A DNA stretch of 64,000 nucleotides from Rhodoferax koreense (GCF_001955695.1 NZ_CP019236.1:5022001-5086000); one strand, 5' to 3'. Shown: positions 28,290 to 37,452, counted from the first letter of the stretch. The notes: generated by a model from the sequence alone, not told the origin. Program-made: numbers and translations.

Positions 28290-29694
28290 GCACAGGCTCC
28301 AGTGAACGCACGTCGATCAGCCGGCCCGTGACGGCCGCGGCCGCGGCCATGGCCGGGCTCATGAGGTGGGTGATGGCGCCACGGCCCTGGCGGCCCTCGA
28401 AATTGCGGTTGGTGGTCGAGGCGCAACGCACCCCGTCGGCGAGCACATCGTCGTTCATCGCCAGGCACATCGAGCAGCCGGGCTGGCGCCATTCGAATCC
28501 CGCGCCGGTGAACAGCGCGGCCAGGCCCTCGGCTTCGGCCTGGGACTTCACCGCGCCCGAACCCGGCACGACCATGGCGCGCACGCCCGCGGCCACACGG
28601 CGGCCACGCACCACGTCGGCCGCGGCACGCAGGTCTTCGATGCGGCCGTTGGTGCAGGAGCCGATGAACACGTGCTGCACCGGCGTGCCCGCCAGGGCCG
28701 CGCCGACCGCAAGCCGCGTGTAGCGCAGCGCCTGGGCCGTGCTGCGCTGCGTGGCCGCATCCGAGGCCGGGTCCACGCCGGGCACCAGGCCGTCGATGGG
28801 CAACACCTGGTCCGGGCTCGTGCCCCAGGTGACGTGGGGCACCACCTCGCCCGCGTTGAAGCGATGTGTCACGTCGAACCGCGCGCCGGCGTCGCTGCGC
28901 AGCGTGGCCCAGTGGGCCAGCGCCATGTCGCGCTCCGCGGTGTCGATGTCGGGCGCCCGCTGCAGCACGTGGTCGATGGCCCTGGCATCCGGGGCGATCA
29001 GCGCGCCGCGTGCGCCGGCCTCCACCGCCATGTTGCACAGCGTGAAGCGGGCTTCGATCGACAGGGCATCGATCGCGCTGCCGCTGAATTCGACGACGAA
29101 GCCGCGGGCCCCCTGCGCGCTGATGCGGCCGATCACCATCAGGATCAGGTCCTTGGCCGTGGTGCCGGGCGGCAGCTGGCCGTCGATGCGGATGTGCATG
29201 TCCTGCGCCAGGCGGTACACCAGGGTCTGCGTGGCCAGCACGTGTTCGACTTCCGAGGTGCCGATGCCGAAGCCCAGCGCGCCGAGCGCACCGTAGGTGG
29301 TGGTGTGGCTGTCGCCGCAGAGGATGACCATGCCCGGCCGCACCATGCCGTGCTCGGGCGCCACCACGTGTTCGATGCCCTGCAGCACATCGTTGGTGTC
29401 GAACAGCGGGATCCGGTGGCGTTCGCAGTTGCGTTTGAGGTTGCTTGCCTGCAGGGCGGAGGCGGGATCGTTGATCACGCGCTTCATCACCGGATGCGTG
29501 GGAATGATGTGGCTCACCACGGCCACGTTCTGCCCCGGCAGGGGCACGCCGCGGCCCTGCTCGTGCAGGCCGGCGAAGGCCTGCGGGCTGGTGTATTCGT
29601 TCATCAGGTGCAGGTCGCAGAACAGCAGCACGTTCTGCGCGTCGAGCACCGCGACGGCGTGTGAATCGACGAGCTTGCGGTACAGCGTCTTCAT
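28282..29694 (-). CDS. leuC: 3-isopropylmalate dehydratase large-subunit family
   Basis: A 470-residue aconitase-family [4Fe-4S] hydro-lyase. The cluster cysteines are visible in FIGSCTNGR and QPGCSMCLAMN; ILCGDSHTTTYGALGALGFGIGTSEVEHVLATQ is the strongly conserved substrate/cluster region. Length matches LeuC. Its ATG overlaps the hydrolase stop (ATGA at 29691-29694) and its end overlaps leuD, so the three genes are translationally coupled. See the leuD entry for doubts about the true substrate. Confidence 0.91.
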   Translation of the reverse strand: MKTLYRKLVDSHAVAVLDAQNVLLFCDLHLMNEYTSPQAFAGLHEQGRGVPLPGQNVAVVSHIIPTHPVMKRVINDPASALQASNLKRNCERHRIPLFDTNDVLQGIEHVVAPEHGMVRPGMVILCGDSHTTTYGALGALGFGIGTSEVEHVLATQTLVYRLAQDMHIRIDGQLPPGTTAKDLILMVIGRISAQGARGFVVEFSGSAIDALSIEARFTLCNMAVEAGARGALIAPDARAIDHVLQRAPDIDTAERDMALAHWATLRSDAGARFDVTHRFNAGEVVPHVTWGTSPDQVLPIDGLVPGVDPASDAATQRSTAQALRYTRLAVGAALAGTPVQHVFIGSCTNGRIEDLRAAADVVRGRRVAAGVRAMVVPGSGAVKSQAEAEGLAALFTGAGFEWRQPGCSMCLAMNDDVLADGVRCASTTNRNFEGRQGRGAITHLMSPAMAAAAAVTGRLIDVRSLEPVHG

Positions 29695-30620
29695 TCGGCC
29701 GCCCCGGTCAGGAAAGGCAGTGCCTTGGCCAGCAGCGCCTCGGGTGCCTCCTCGGCCACGTAATGGCCGCAGGGCAGGGTTTCGCCGCGCACGTCGGCGG
29801 CGACGCGGCGCCATTCGTCCAGCGGCTTGAAGCAGCGGTGCACCACGCCCTCTTCGCCCCACAGCACCATCAGCGGCATGGCCAGGCGGCGGCCGGCATC
29901 GCGGTCGGCACGGTCGTGTTCCAGGTCGATGCCGGCGGCGGCGCGGTAGTCCTCGCACACACCGTGCGCCGTGCCGGGCAGGCCTGCCGCCCGGCTGTAT
30001 TCGGCGAAGGCGCGCGGGTCGAACGGGGCCAGGCCCGCGCTGCGCCCGCCCATCACTTCGCGCAGGTAGGCGACCGGGTCGGACGCGATGAGGCGCTCGG
30101 GCAGCGGCGCGGGCTGGATCAGGAAGAACCAGTGCCAGTAGGCGCGCGCGAAGGCTTCGCCGGTCTGCTCGTACATGGCCAGGGTCGGCGCGATGTCGAG
30201 CAGCACCATGCGTTGCACCGCGTCGCCATGGTCGGCCGCCAGCCGGTGCGCCACGCGGGCGCCGCGGTCGTGGGCCAGCACCGAGAACTTCCTGTGGCCG
30301 AGCGACTGCATCACGCGCAGCATGTCGCGCGCCATCACCCGCTTGCTGTAGTTGGCGTGGTCCGCGTCGCCCGATGGCTTGGACGAATCGCCGTAGCCGC
30401 GCAGATCGGCCAGCACCAGCGTGAAATGCGCGGCCAGCCTCGGCGCGACCTTGTGCCACAAGGCGTGGGTCTGCGGATGGCCGTGCAGCAGCAGCAACGG
30501 CGGGCGCTCGTGGTTCGGCGCGTTCGTCAACGTGTGGATCTGTACGCCATCGTCGGTCGGGATGTCGCGGGCTTCGAAGCCCGGGAAGAGCGGCGCGGGC
30601 TCTGTCGTGGTGAGGGACAT
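29691..30620 (-). CDS. alpha/beta hydrolase, haloacetate-dehalogenase-like
   Basis: 309 residues. The alpha/beta-hydrolase core shows LLLLHGHPQTHALW, the nucleophile region LAHDRGARVAHRL with Asp in place of Ser, and a late catalytic His in CGHYVAEEAPE. The Asp-Arg-Gly-Ala-Arg pattern and the HWFFL motif (His-Trp that forms the halide pocket) match fluoroacetate dehalogenases. True substrates in this family also include epoxides and esters. It is the first gene of the operon with leuC/leuD and is divergent from a LysR regulator. Confidence 0.86.
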   Translation of the reverse strand: MSLTTTEPAPLFPGFEARDIPTDDGVQIHTLTNAPNHERPPLLLLHGHPQTHALWHKVAPRLAAHFTLVLADLRGYGDSSKPSGDADHANYSKRVMARDMLRVMQSLGHRKFSVLAHDRGARVAHRLAADHGDAVQRMVLLDIAPTLAMYEQTGEAFARAYWHWFFLIQPAPLPERLIASDPVAYLREVMGGRSAGLAPFDPRAFAEYSRAAGLPGTAHGVCEDYRAAAGIDLEHDRADRDAGRRLAMPLMVLWGEEGVVHRCFKPLDEWRRVAADVRGETLPCGHYVAEEAPEALLAKALPFLTGAAE

Positions 30621-30666
30621 GGTGGTTCCTGAAGGATGACTCGATCGTATCCATGAATCCGCACCT

Positions 30667-30682
30667 CATAATATCCATTATG
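30667..30682. promoter_or_regulatory. LysR-type binding box
   Basis: CATAAT and ATTATG, perfect complements separated by ATCC, fit the T-N11-A rule for LysR regulators. The box lies in the 100-bp gap between the divergent dehalogenase-like operon and the LysR gene. Confidence 0.6.
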
Positions 30683-30720
30683 GCAATGCTTCCGGTCTTG
30701 CAAGTTATGAATCGACACTG

Positions 30721-31644
30721 ATGGACGGCTTCTCCGATCTCGCATTTTTCTCGCTGCTGGCGCGTCAGGGCTCCCTGTCGGCCGCGGCGCAGGAGCTCGG
30801 CGTGACGCCGCCAGCGGTCAGCAAACGCCTGGCCGCGCTGGAACGCAGGCTCGGCGTGCGCCTGTTGAACCGCACCACCCGCCGCATCAACCTCACGCCC
30901 GAGGGCGAGATCTACCTCGGCGACGGCGCGCGTGTGCTCGAAGACCTCGAGGCGCTGGAGCGCAGCGTGGCCGGCAGCCGCGCACTGCCGCGCGGCGTGC
31001 TGCGCGTGAGCGCCACGCTGGGTTTCGGGCGGCGCCGCATCGCGCCGGTGCTGTCGCGCTTCGCGCTCGCGTTCCCGCTGGTGGAAGTTCAACTGCACCT
31101 GAACGACCGGCCGGTGAACCTGGTCGAGCAGCGGTTCGACCTGCAGGTGCGCTTCGGCGAACTGCCCGATGCCCGGCTCACGGCACGCCGCCTGGCGTCG
31201 AACCGGCGCATGCTGTGCGCCGCGCCTGGCTACCTGCAACAGGCCGGCACACCGGCGACGCCGCGTGAACTCGCACAGCACCGCTGCATCTTCCTGCGAG
31301 AGGGCGACGAGACCTTCGGCACCTGGCACCTGCACAGCGGTGCGCGCCAGGAGACGGTCAAGGTGCGCGGGCCGCTGAGCAGCAACGATGGGGAAACCGT
31401 GCTGGGCTGGGCGCTCGAGGGCCACGGCATCCTGATGCGGTCGCAGTGGGACGCGGCCGAACTGCTGCGCAGCGGCGCTTTGGTGCCCGTGCTGCCCGAA
31501 TGGACACCGCCCGAATCCGACATCTACCTGGTGTTCCAGACCAAACACAACATCTCGGCCAAGACCCGGGCACTGGTGGACTTCCTGCTCGAAGCTTTTG
31601 CGCCGCACCGCGCGCGTGGCGATGCAATACTCGGCACCTGGTGA
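30721..31644 (+). CDS. LysR-family transcriptional regulator
   Basis: 307 residues. The N-terminal winged helix-turn-helix reads FFSLLARQGSLSAAAQELGVTPPAVSKRLAALERRLGVRLLNRTTR; the C-terminal effector domain begins near residue 90 (GVLRVSATLGFGRRRIAPVL). The sub-family resembles DmlR-type regulators of dicarboxylate catabolism. It is divergent from the hydrolase-leuC-leuD operon and probably activates it. The start ATG at 30721 is the first in frame. It ends 9 bp from the convergent hydrolase at 31654. Confidence 0.9.
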   Translation: MDGFSDLAFFSLLARQGSLSAAAQELGVTPPAVSKRLAALERRLGVRLLNRTTRRINLTPEGEIYLGDGARVLEDLEALERSVAGSRALPRGVLRVSATLGFGRRRIAPVLSRFALAFPLVEVQLHLNDRPVNLVEQRFDLQVRFGELPDARLTARRLASNRRMLCAAPGYLQQAGTPATPRELAQHRCIFLREGDETFGTWHLHSGARQETVKVRGPLSSNDGETVLGWALEGHGILMRSQWDAAELLRSGALVPVLPEWTPPESDIYLVFQTKHNISAKTRALVDFLLEAFAPHRARGDAILGTW

Positions 31645-31653
31645 GACCTGATT

Positions 31654-32481
31654 TCAATGGCCCAATAACATCTCGTCGTCGCTTTCCGCCTCCTGCAACA
31701 CCGGCTTCGTCGGCAGCTTGCCGCCAGTCTTGGCCCGGATCGCGTCCTCCTTCGCGCCCTCCACCATCTCGCACACCCACTTCACCAGGATCGACGTGTA
31801 CGACTGGCTCCAGGCCTTGTTCGACAGGCTGTGGTCGGCGTCCTTGATCACCCGGTAGGTCATCGACTGCGTCTGCTTGAAGGCGGCGAGGTAGTTCTCG
31901 ATGACCGGGTGCGGCACGGTGGTGTCGTGTTCGGACTCGACGATCAGCACGTCGCCGCGAAACGCCGCGCTGGCCGCGAGCGCGCGGTTGGTTTGCGGCG
32001 CGATCACCGTGTTGCGGTAGGCCGCCACTTCCTGCTTGTTGAGCTGGTTCTTCGGCACCAGCCAGTCCTCGTCCTTGTAGATCGCCGGCGCGCGCAGCCC
32101 GAGCCAGCGGATCGGCCGCAGCGCGCTCAGCACCGTGGCGAGATAGCCGCCGTAGCTGCTGCCGGCCACCACCACCGCCGACGCATCCACCGCCGGATGG
32201 CCGACCAGGGTGTCGTAGGCGGCCAGCATGTCGGCGAGGTTGTCCTCACGCGTCACGCAGTTGCGCTGGGCCTTGTCGCTGGCATGGCCGCTGAGGTCGA
32301 AGGTCAGGCAGATGCAGCCCAGTGCCGCGATCTCGTGCGCGCGCGCCAGGTACTGCTCCTGGCTGCCGTCCCAGCCATGCACCAGCATCACGCCGGGCAC
32401 GACGGTGTTGGGCGCGACCAGGGTGCCGGCGATGCTGCGCCGGCCGACGGGGATGTGGATGGTCTTGTGGCGTGTGGGCAT
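31654..32481 (-). CDS. alpha/beta hydrolase (dienelactone-hydrolase/prolyl-oligopeptidase-like)
   Basis: A 275-residue cytosolic hydrolase. It has the oxyanion region MLVHGWDGSQEQY, the nucleophile elbow GSSYGG, an acid in VESEHDTTVP and the catalytic His in DADHSLSN. A short charged C-terminal tail follows (AESDDEMLLGH). It starts 3 bp after the DUF3182 stop, so the two are co-transcribed, an arrangement I recall from other Comamonadaceae. Substrate unknown. Confidence 0.86.
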   Translation of the reverse strand: MPTRHKTIHIPVGRRSIAGTLVAPNTVVPGVMLVHGWDGSQEQYLARAHEIAALGCICLTFDLSGHASDKAQRNCVTREDNLADMLAAYDTLVGHPAVDASAVVVAGSSYGGYLATVLSALRPIRWLGLRAPAIYKDEDWLVPKNQLNKQEVAAYRNTVIAPQTNRALAASAAFRGDVLIVESEHDTTVPHPVIENYLAAFKQTQSMTYRVIKDADHSLSNKAWSQSYTSILVKWVCEMVEGAKEDAIRAKTGGKLPTKPVLQEAESDDEMLLGH

Positions 32482-32484
32482 GGT

Positions 32485-33666
32485 TCAAAACGTCCTGGAA
32501 ACCGTGGTGTATTTGGTGAGCGGGCCGGCCTGGCTGTCCTCGCCCTGGAAGTAGACGACGGCGTCCGCCGGCGGTGGCTCGCAAGGGCCGAAGATCTCGA
32601 TGCAGCGCGTGCGCACGGCACAGCGGTCCGGCGCGGCGTCGAAAACTTCGAGCGCGGCGATCTCCGCCCCGGTGGCGCCGCCCACGCGCCAGGATTGCTC
32701 GAGCACACCCGAGCACCAGCGGCCCGCGGCATCCAGCCCCTGGGCGACGTCGTAGTTCAGCCGCGACGCGAAGAAGCCGTCGAAGCAGGTCTTGGCGGCA
32801 CGGTCGTACACCAGGGCCTGCTGCACCGCCGTGCGCACGCACTCGTTCGGCGCAATGCTGCGCAACGCATCGAAGCCGCCGCGCACCACGGTCAACTCGG
32901 AGCCGCCATAGGCCATCGCGCCGTGGTTGCTGCGCGTCAGGCGCTGCGTGCCGAAATAGGACGCCACGGTGCCCGCCACGCTGACCTGGCCCACGCTCAG
33001 CGTCTGGACCTGGTCGAGATGGTGTTCGAGCACCACGCCATCCTGCGCCAGCACGTCATCGCCGACGGGCGCAAGGCACGCGTCGAATCCAAGCAGATCT
33101 TCCACCACCGTCTGCCCGCGGCCGCCGGTCTCGCAGACCATCTTCACGCGCACCGGGCCCAGCGCCAGCAGCGCCGTAGCCGCCAGCCGCGCATCCTCGC
33201 GCGAGAAGGCCGTGAAACCGGGCAGCACGGCCGACGCCACCTGCGCCGGGAAATCGACGCTCCAATGCGGGGGTGCCGCGGCGTCGGCGCTGTACAACGG
33301 ATGGGTGATGGCCTTGGTGGCCATGAAGGCATGCGGCACCACGCCGCCGAAGAGATCGGACACGCCGTGCACGCCGAGCGCGTGGGCCTGGGATGTTACC
33401 ACCAGGGTGTCGCTCGGCACCAGGTAAACGGCGCCGCCGGCCGCGCCCCACTCGGCCTGCGGCTTTTCGGCGGAACTGGCGCAGCCCTTGAGCAGCGCGA
33501 GACGCCGCACGATCTCGTCGCGCGTGGCCTTCTCATGGTCGCTCGCATGCCCGCGCAGGCCCTGGGTGTAAGGCATGACGATCTGCGGGCGGCAGTCCAG
33601 CAGCAGCCCGTGGCCTGGACGGTGCGGCGCCGCGATGGAGGTGTGGGGCTGAAGAACTGGCGTCAT
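32485..33666 (-). CDS. DUF3182 family protein, possibly ATP-grasp-like
   Basis: A 393-residue protein matching DUF3182 in length and landmarks: ATKAITHPLYSADAAAPPHWSVDF, VKMVCETGGRGQTVVEDL and a C-terminal AVVYFQGEDSQAGPLTKYT. The middle has the spacing of an ATP-grasp fold (VKMVCETGGRGQ resembling the lysine/glycine loop), but that is only an impression. The start ATG at 33664-33666 gives MTPVLQPHTS. It pairs with the hydrolase downstream. Confidence 0.8.
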   Translation of the reverse strand: MTPVLQPHTSIAAPHRPGHGLLLDCRPQIVMPYTQGLRGHASDHEKATRDEIVRRLALLKGCASSAEKPQAEWGAAGGAVYLVPSDTLVVTSQAHALGVHGVSDLFGGVVPHAFMATKAITHPLYSADAAAPPHWSVDFPAQVASAVLPGFTAFSREDARLAATALLALGPVRVKMVCETGGRGQTVVEDLLGFDACLAPVGDDVLAQDGVVLEHHLDQVQTLSVGQVSVAGTVASYFGTQRLTRSNHGAMAYGGSELTVVRGGFDALRSIAPNECVRTAVQQALVYDRAAKTCFDGFFASRLNYDVAQGLDAAGRWCSGVLEQSWRVGGATGAEIAALEVFDAAPDRCAVRTRCIEIFGPCEPPPADAVVYFQGEDSQAGPLTKYTTVSRTF

Positions 33667-33871
33667 CGCGGGCCTCCCTGTGGATGGCTTCCACTCTGCC
33701 GTATCGGCCACCGCTGTGCATCGGCCAAGCACCAGCCGCGCTGTGGGTGACCGCCTACACCCAGCCACCGGGCCCGCCGGTGCGGACAACAGCCTTCAAC
33801 CGCACGCTGGGCCGTCCTACAGCACGAACCGGGGGCATTGGCAAAAATCAGCATGACGGAGACAAATCACC

Positions 33872-34069
33872 ATGAATCCCATTCAGACCGAACGCACGCC
33901 CACGACCACCAGCGAACCCATCAGCATCGACCGTGACTACGAGGTGCGCTACTGGGCGCGCACCCTGCATTGCACCGAGATCGAGCTCAAGGAGGCGGTG
34001 CGAGCGGTCGGCACCGATGTCGAAGAAGTACGACGACGCCTCGGTCCGCGCACCCAAACGAGCGCTTGA
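33872..34069 (+). CDS. DUF3606 domain microprotein
   Basis: 65 residues. The DUF3606 core reads DYEVRYWARTLHCTEIELKEAVRAVG (about 25-50), a small helical fold. GGAG lies 10 bp upstream of the ATG at 33872. DUF3606 proteins are common in Burkholderiales and have no settled function. The 205 bp upstream, shared with the divergent DUF3182 gene, show no clear operator. Confidence 0.85.
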   Translation: MNPIQTERTPTTTSEPISIDRDYEVRYWARTLHCTEIELKEAVRAVGTDVEEVRRRLGPRTQTSA

Positions 34070-34075
34070 GCGTCT

Positions 34076-35008
34076 TCAGCGCAGCATGCGCCTGATCGCG
34101 GCAAAGCGCGCCTCGTTGGTCGCGCCGGTGGCCGCGCCGAACTTGCCGCCGAGCAGTGTTTCGAGCTTGGCCGCCCTTTCGGCGGGAGCCGGATGGGTGC
34201 CGAACAACATCTGGTAGTTGCTGTCGTTCTTCGAGCCTTTCGCAGCGTACATCCTCAGCACGGTTGGCAGCCCCGCCGGTGCGTAGCCGGCGCGTGCGGC
34301 ATAGAGCAGGCCCTGGCGATCGGCATCGAACTCGTCCGATTGGTCCAGTCCCTTGGCGTAGATGTTGCGCACCGCGTTGACTACGGCCTCACTCAGTTGG
34401 GCGTTGTCGGCCTTGGCGCGCACGATGCCGCCGGCGATCTGCGTGAAGCCGCTTTTCTTCATCGCCACGAGATAATGGCCGCGCATGACGTGGGCAATCT
34501 CATGGGCCAGCACGCCGGCGAGTTCGGCTTCGGAGTTGAGCTGGCGCATCAGGCCGACGGTCACGAAAACATAGCCGCCGGGCGTGGCATAGGCGTTGAC
34601 CGCATCGGAGTTGATGACGCCGAAGCGCCACGCGAAGTTGATCTCCTTGCCGTCCTTGTCGAGCGGGCGCTCGGCCTGCATCGCCACCCAGCGGCCGACC
34701 TGGTTGACGTAACGCTGCACGGCATCGTTGCGCAGCAGTGGCCGCGCGCCGAGCAGCACCGAGGAGAACTCGAAGCCGAGGGCCTGCTGGTCGGCGCCGG
34801 AGTAGTCCTTGAACACGGCCGTGGTGCCGTCGATCACGTCCCGGATGCCATCGGCCAGGCCGTTCCCTTTGCCGCCGTTGCCCGACAGTGCGGAGGACAG
34901 GCCGTTCAGCACGCCGCCCTGCCCTGGCGCGGCCGGGTTGGTCTGGCAGCCGGAGGCGAGCAACAACGAGGTCGCGCACAGCGCGGCGGCGAGGCGCTGG
35001 ATCTTCAT
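34076..35008 (-). CDS. M48-family zinc metalloprotease, lipoprotein
   Basis: 310 residues. The signal peptide ends in the lipobox ASGC (LLLASGCQTN). The M48 catalytic motif HEIAHVMRGH and the downstream glutamate region (DEFDADRQGLLYAARAGY) are intact, as in BepA- and LoiP-like periplasmic quality-control proteases of the outer membrane. Its ATG overlaps the SH3-protein stop (ATGA, 35005-35008). It is the last gene of the operon with the SH3 protein and the CHASE2 cyclase. Confidence 0.9.
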   Translation of the reverse strand: MKIQRLAAALCATSLLLASGCQTNPAAPGQGGVLNGLSSALSGNGGKGNGLADGIRDVIDGTTAVFKDYSGADQQALGFEFSSVLLGARPLLRNDAVQRYVNQVGRWVAMQAERPLDKDGKEINFAWRFGVINSDAVNAYATPGGYVFVTVGLMRQLNSEAELAGVLAHEIAHVMRGHYLVAMKKSGFTQIAGGIVRAKADNAQLSEAVVNAVRNIYAKGLDQSDEFDADRQGLLYAARAGYAPAGLPTVLRMYAAKGSKNDSNYQMLFGTHPAPAERAAKLETLLGGKFGAATGATNEARFAAIRRMLR

Positions 35009-35532
35009 TTGTCGGCTCCGGTGTATTGCTCGAACGACTGCCCGACGACCTTGCCGGTGCGCGCGAATTGCGCAGCCTGGTCGCCGGTGACGGCATAACG
35101 TTCGAGTTGCTGCACCTCGGCCGGCGCCGGTTGCGCGTTCGCCAGTTGTTCCTGCGTCAGGCCGCGCGTGCCGGTGGTGGCCGTGGGCTTGTTGCTGGTG
35201 GCGGCGAACATGCCCGCCAGGCCGGTGATCGGGTTCGCCACCGCCGGCTGCGCCGCCACGGCGGGCGCGGCCTCCAGCGACTTGGTGTGCGTGAGCCGCA
35301 GCCAGCCTTCGCGCTCGACGATGCGCACCTTGACCCAGCCGCCCTGGCTGCCCGTGCGTTCACCGCGGGCGCCAAGGCCCACCCGAGCCAGTACCTTCGC
35401 ATCGAGCGCGGGCGCCGCGCGCAGTTCGGTGGCGGTGGTGACCTCGATCGATTGGGCCGCGGCGGCCAGGCCGAAGCCGATGAGCCCGGCCGCGATCAGG
35501 CCCTTCAGAAAATGGATCCATGGGATAAGCAT
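35005..35532 (-). CDS. periplasmic SH3-like domain protein
   Basis: 175 residues. The signal peptide spans about residues 1-27 (LIAAGLIGFGLAAAAQS). A bacterial SH3 domain lies at about 30-90 (IEVTTATELRAAPALDAKVLARVGLGARGERTG...GWVKVRIVEREGWLRL). A flexible Ala/Pro-rich C-terminal part contains no recognised domain. It lies 12 bp after the cyclase stop and overlaps the M48 gene. Such SH3 proteins usually bind peptidoglycan or partners in the envelope. Confidence 0.84.
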   Translation of the reverse strand: MLIPWIHFLKGLIAAGLIGFGLAAAAQSIEVTTATELRAAPALDAKVLARVGLGARGERTGSQGGWVKVRIVEREGWLRLTHTKSLEAAPAVAAQPAVANPITGLAGMFAATSNKPTATTGTRGLTQEQLANAQPAPAEVQQLERYAVTGDQAAQFARTGKVVGQSFEQYTGADK

Positions 35533-35544
35533 CGGCTGGTCCTG

Positions 35545-37452
35545 CTATGGGATAGATGGAGAGGAAAGGGAATCGGGTGAAGACGAGCCGCGTGGGCGGG
35601 GTTCGAACAGTTGCACGGTCTGCTCGCGGCCTTTGACCTCGAAGGCGCCGCGGTCCGTGAAGTCGAAGGCATCGGCGCACCTGCGGCGCGTCTCCTCGGA
35701 GACCAGCACGCGCGCCACGCCTTTGGTGCAGCCTTCGATGCGGCTGCACAGGTTCACCGTGTCGCCGATGGCGGTGTAGTCGAGCCGCCTGGCCGTGCCG
35801 AGGAAGCCGACCACGGCCTGGCCGGTGTGCACGCCGATGCCGATGTCGAAGCGCGCGCTCGCGTCTTCGCGGGCCATGTCCTCGCTGAAGCGCGTCAACG
35901 CGTCGCACATGTCGAGCGCGGCCTGCACCGCGAGCGCCGCATGGTCGGGCTGCTGCACCGGCGCGCTCCAGAAGGCCATGATGGCGTCGCCGATGAACTT
36001 GTCGAGCGTGCCCTGGTGGCGGAAGATCACGTCGACCTGCATCTCGAAATAACGGTTGAGGATGGCCACAATCTCTTCGGGCCGGCGGTGTTCCGACAGG
36101 CTGGTGAAGCCGCGGATGTCGGAAAACAGCACGGTGATCTCGCGGCTCGCGGAAACCTCGGCCTGCGCCACCTGGTCGGCCTCCGAAAGCCGATCGACGA
36201 TGCGCGGATCGACGAAGCGCGAAAACATGGCCTGCACGTGGCGCCGCTGGCCCATCTCGGACCGCGCGGACAGCAGCCCGAAACCCAGCAAGGCGGCAGC
36301 ACCCATGGCCAGGGCCGAGACCGGCATCCAGTAGAGGTTGGCGGCCAGCGCGCCATACGCCGCACCGAGCGCCGCCGCGGCAACGCCGGCGAACGCGGCC
36401 ACGATCCACACCGGCGACACGCGGCCGATGAAGGACAGGCACAGGCCGGCGATGAGCGCAATGGCCAACGCAGGATTCGCCCAGCGCGGCGCGGCGCGCA
36501 GCCAATCGCCGGCCTGCAGGTTGGCCAGCCCCGTGGCCAGCAGGAACGGGCCGGGCGTGGTGGCGTCGATCGGCGTCGGCACGAAGTCCATCAGCCCGGT
36601 GGCCGTGGCGCCGATCACGATGATCTTGCCGCGCGCGTCAAACGGAAGCTTGCCGTCCCCGCTCTGGCTGGCGAGATAGGCCTGCGCATAGGGAATGCGC
36701 GTGAACTCGCTGCCGTACCAGTTGAGCCGGAACGTGGCTTCAGCCGGCTGCGGCAGCTGCAGCGCGTCGGCCACGCGGCCGATGATGTGCGGCACCCACC
36801 AGCCACCGATCTGGCGGCCGGTCTCGGTGCGCCGGCCCATGCCGTCGCGGTCCTTCACGAAGTTGATGTAGCCGGTGCGCCAGACCTCGGCCGGCAGGGC
36901 CGCCGGGCCTTCGATGCCGTAATGGGCCGCCGGGTCGGCGCCGGGCAAGGCGCGGATGCCCATGGCCTTCGGCGCCATCGACAAGGTGGCCTGGCGGGCG
37001 GCGTCTTCCATGAGGATGATCGGCACGAAAGCATGCTCGAAGGCCAGGGCCTTGGCCAGCTGCGCATCGTTTTCCGGGCGGAAACGGTCGGGCGAGGAAA
37101 GGATCAGGTCGAGCACGATGGCGCGCGGGTGCTGGGCCGCCAGCGCATTGATCAGTTCGGCGTGGATCACGCGCGGCCAGGACCACGCGCCGGCCACGTC
37201 CAGCATCTGCACGTTCTGCAGCGATGGCTGGTCGATGTCGATCAGCACCACGTCGGCCGGTGGTGTCCGGCCTTTGGCGTGCCAGCGCAGCATGCGGTCG
37301 CCGACACGGTTGTCGAGCGCATCGAGCTTGTGCCACCAGCCCAACTCCAGCGCAGCGAGCAAAGCCAGCGCCAGGCCCAGAACGCCGTAAAGCGCTTTTC
37401 GGCCGAATTTCAGGCGAATTGCATGAAGATGGAGCGAGAATTTGGTTTGCAC
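35545..37452 (-). CDS. CHASE2-domain adenylate cyclase (class III)
   Basis: 635 residues. A first transmembrane helix (LYGVLGLALALLAALELGW), a periplasmic CHASE2 sensor (about 45-330), three more helices (about 335-400) and a C-terminal class III cyclase domain. Metal aspartates are in FSDIRGFTSL and FIGDAIMAFW. The Lys of LDKFIGD and the Thr of DYTAIGDTVN favour ATP over GTP. No ATG exists near the start. I chose the GTG at 37450-37452 because a promoter (37461-37490) places the transcript start only 1-3 bp before it; a TTG at 37461 overlaps the -10 box. It is first in the operon with the SH3 and M48 genes. Confidence 0.88.
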   Translation of the reverse strand: MQTKFSLHLHAIRLKFGRKALYGVLGLALALLAALELGWWHKLDALDNRVGDRMLRWHAKGRTPPADVVLIDIDQPSLQNVQMLDVAGAWSWPRVIHAELINALAAQHPRAIVLDLILSSPDRFRPENDAQLAKALAFEHAFVPIILMEDAARQATLSMAPKAMGIRALPGADPAAHYGIEGPAALPAEVWRTGYINFVKDRDGMGRRTETGRQIGGWWVPHIIGRVADALQLPQPAEATFRLNWYGSEFTRIPYAQAYLASQSGDGKLPFDARGKIIVIGATATGLMDFVPTPIDATTPGPFLLATGLANLQAGDWLRAAPRWANPALAIALIAGLCLSFIGRVSPVWIVAAFAGVAAAALGAAYGALAANLYWMPVSALAMGAAALLGFGLLSARSEMGQRRHVQAMFSRFVDPRIVDRLSEADQVAQAEVSASREITVLFSDIRGFTSLSEHRRPEEIVAILNRYFEMQVDVIFRHQGTLDKFIGDAIMAFWSAPVQQPDHAALAVQAALDMCDALTRFSEDMAREDASARFDIGIGVHTGQAVVGFLGTARRLDYTAIGDTVNLCSRIEGCTKGVARVLVSEETRRRCADAFDFTDRGAFEVKGREQTVQLFEPRPRGSSSPDSLSSPSIP

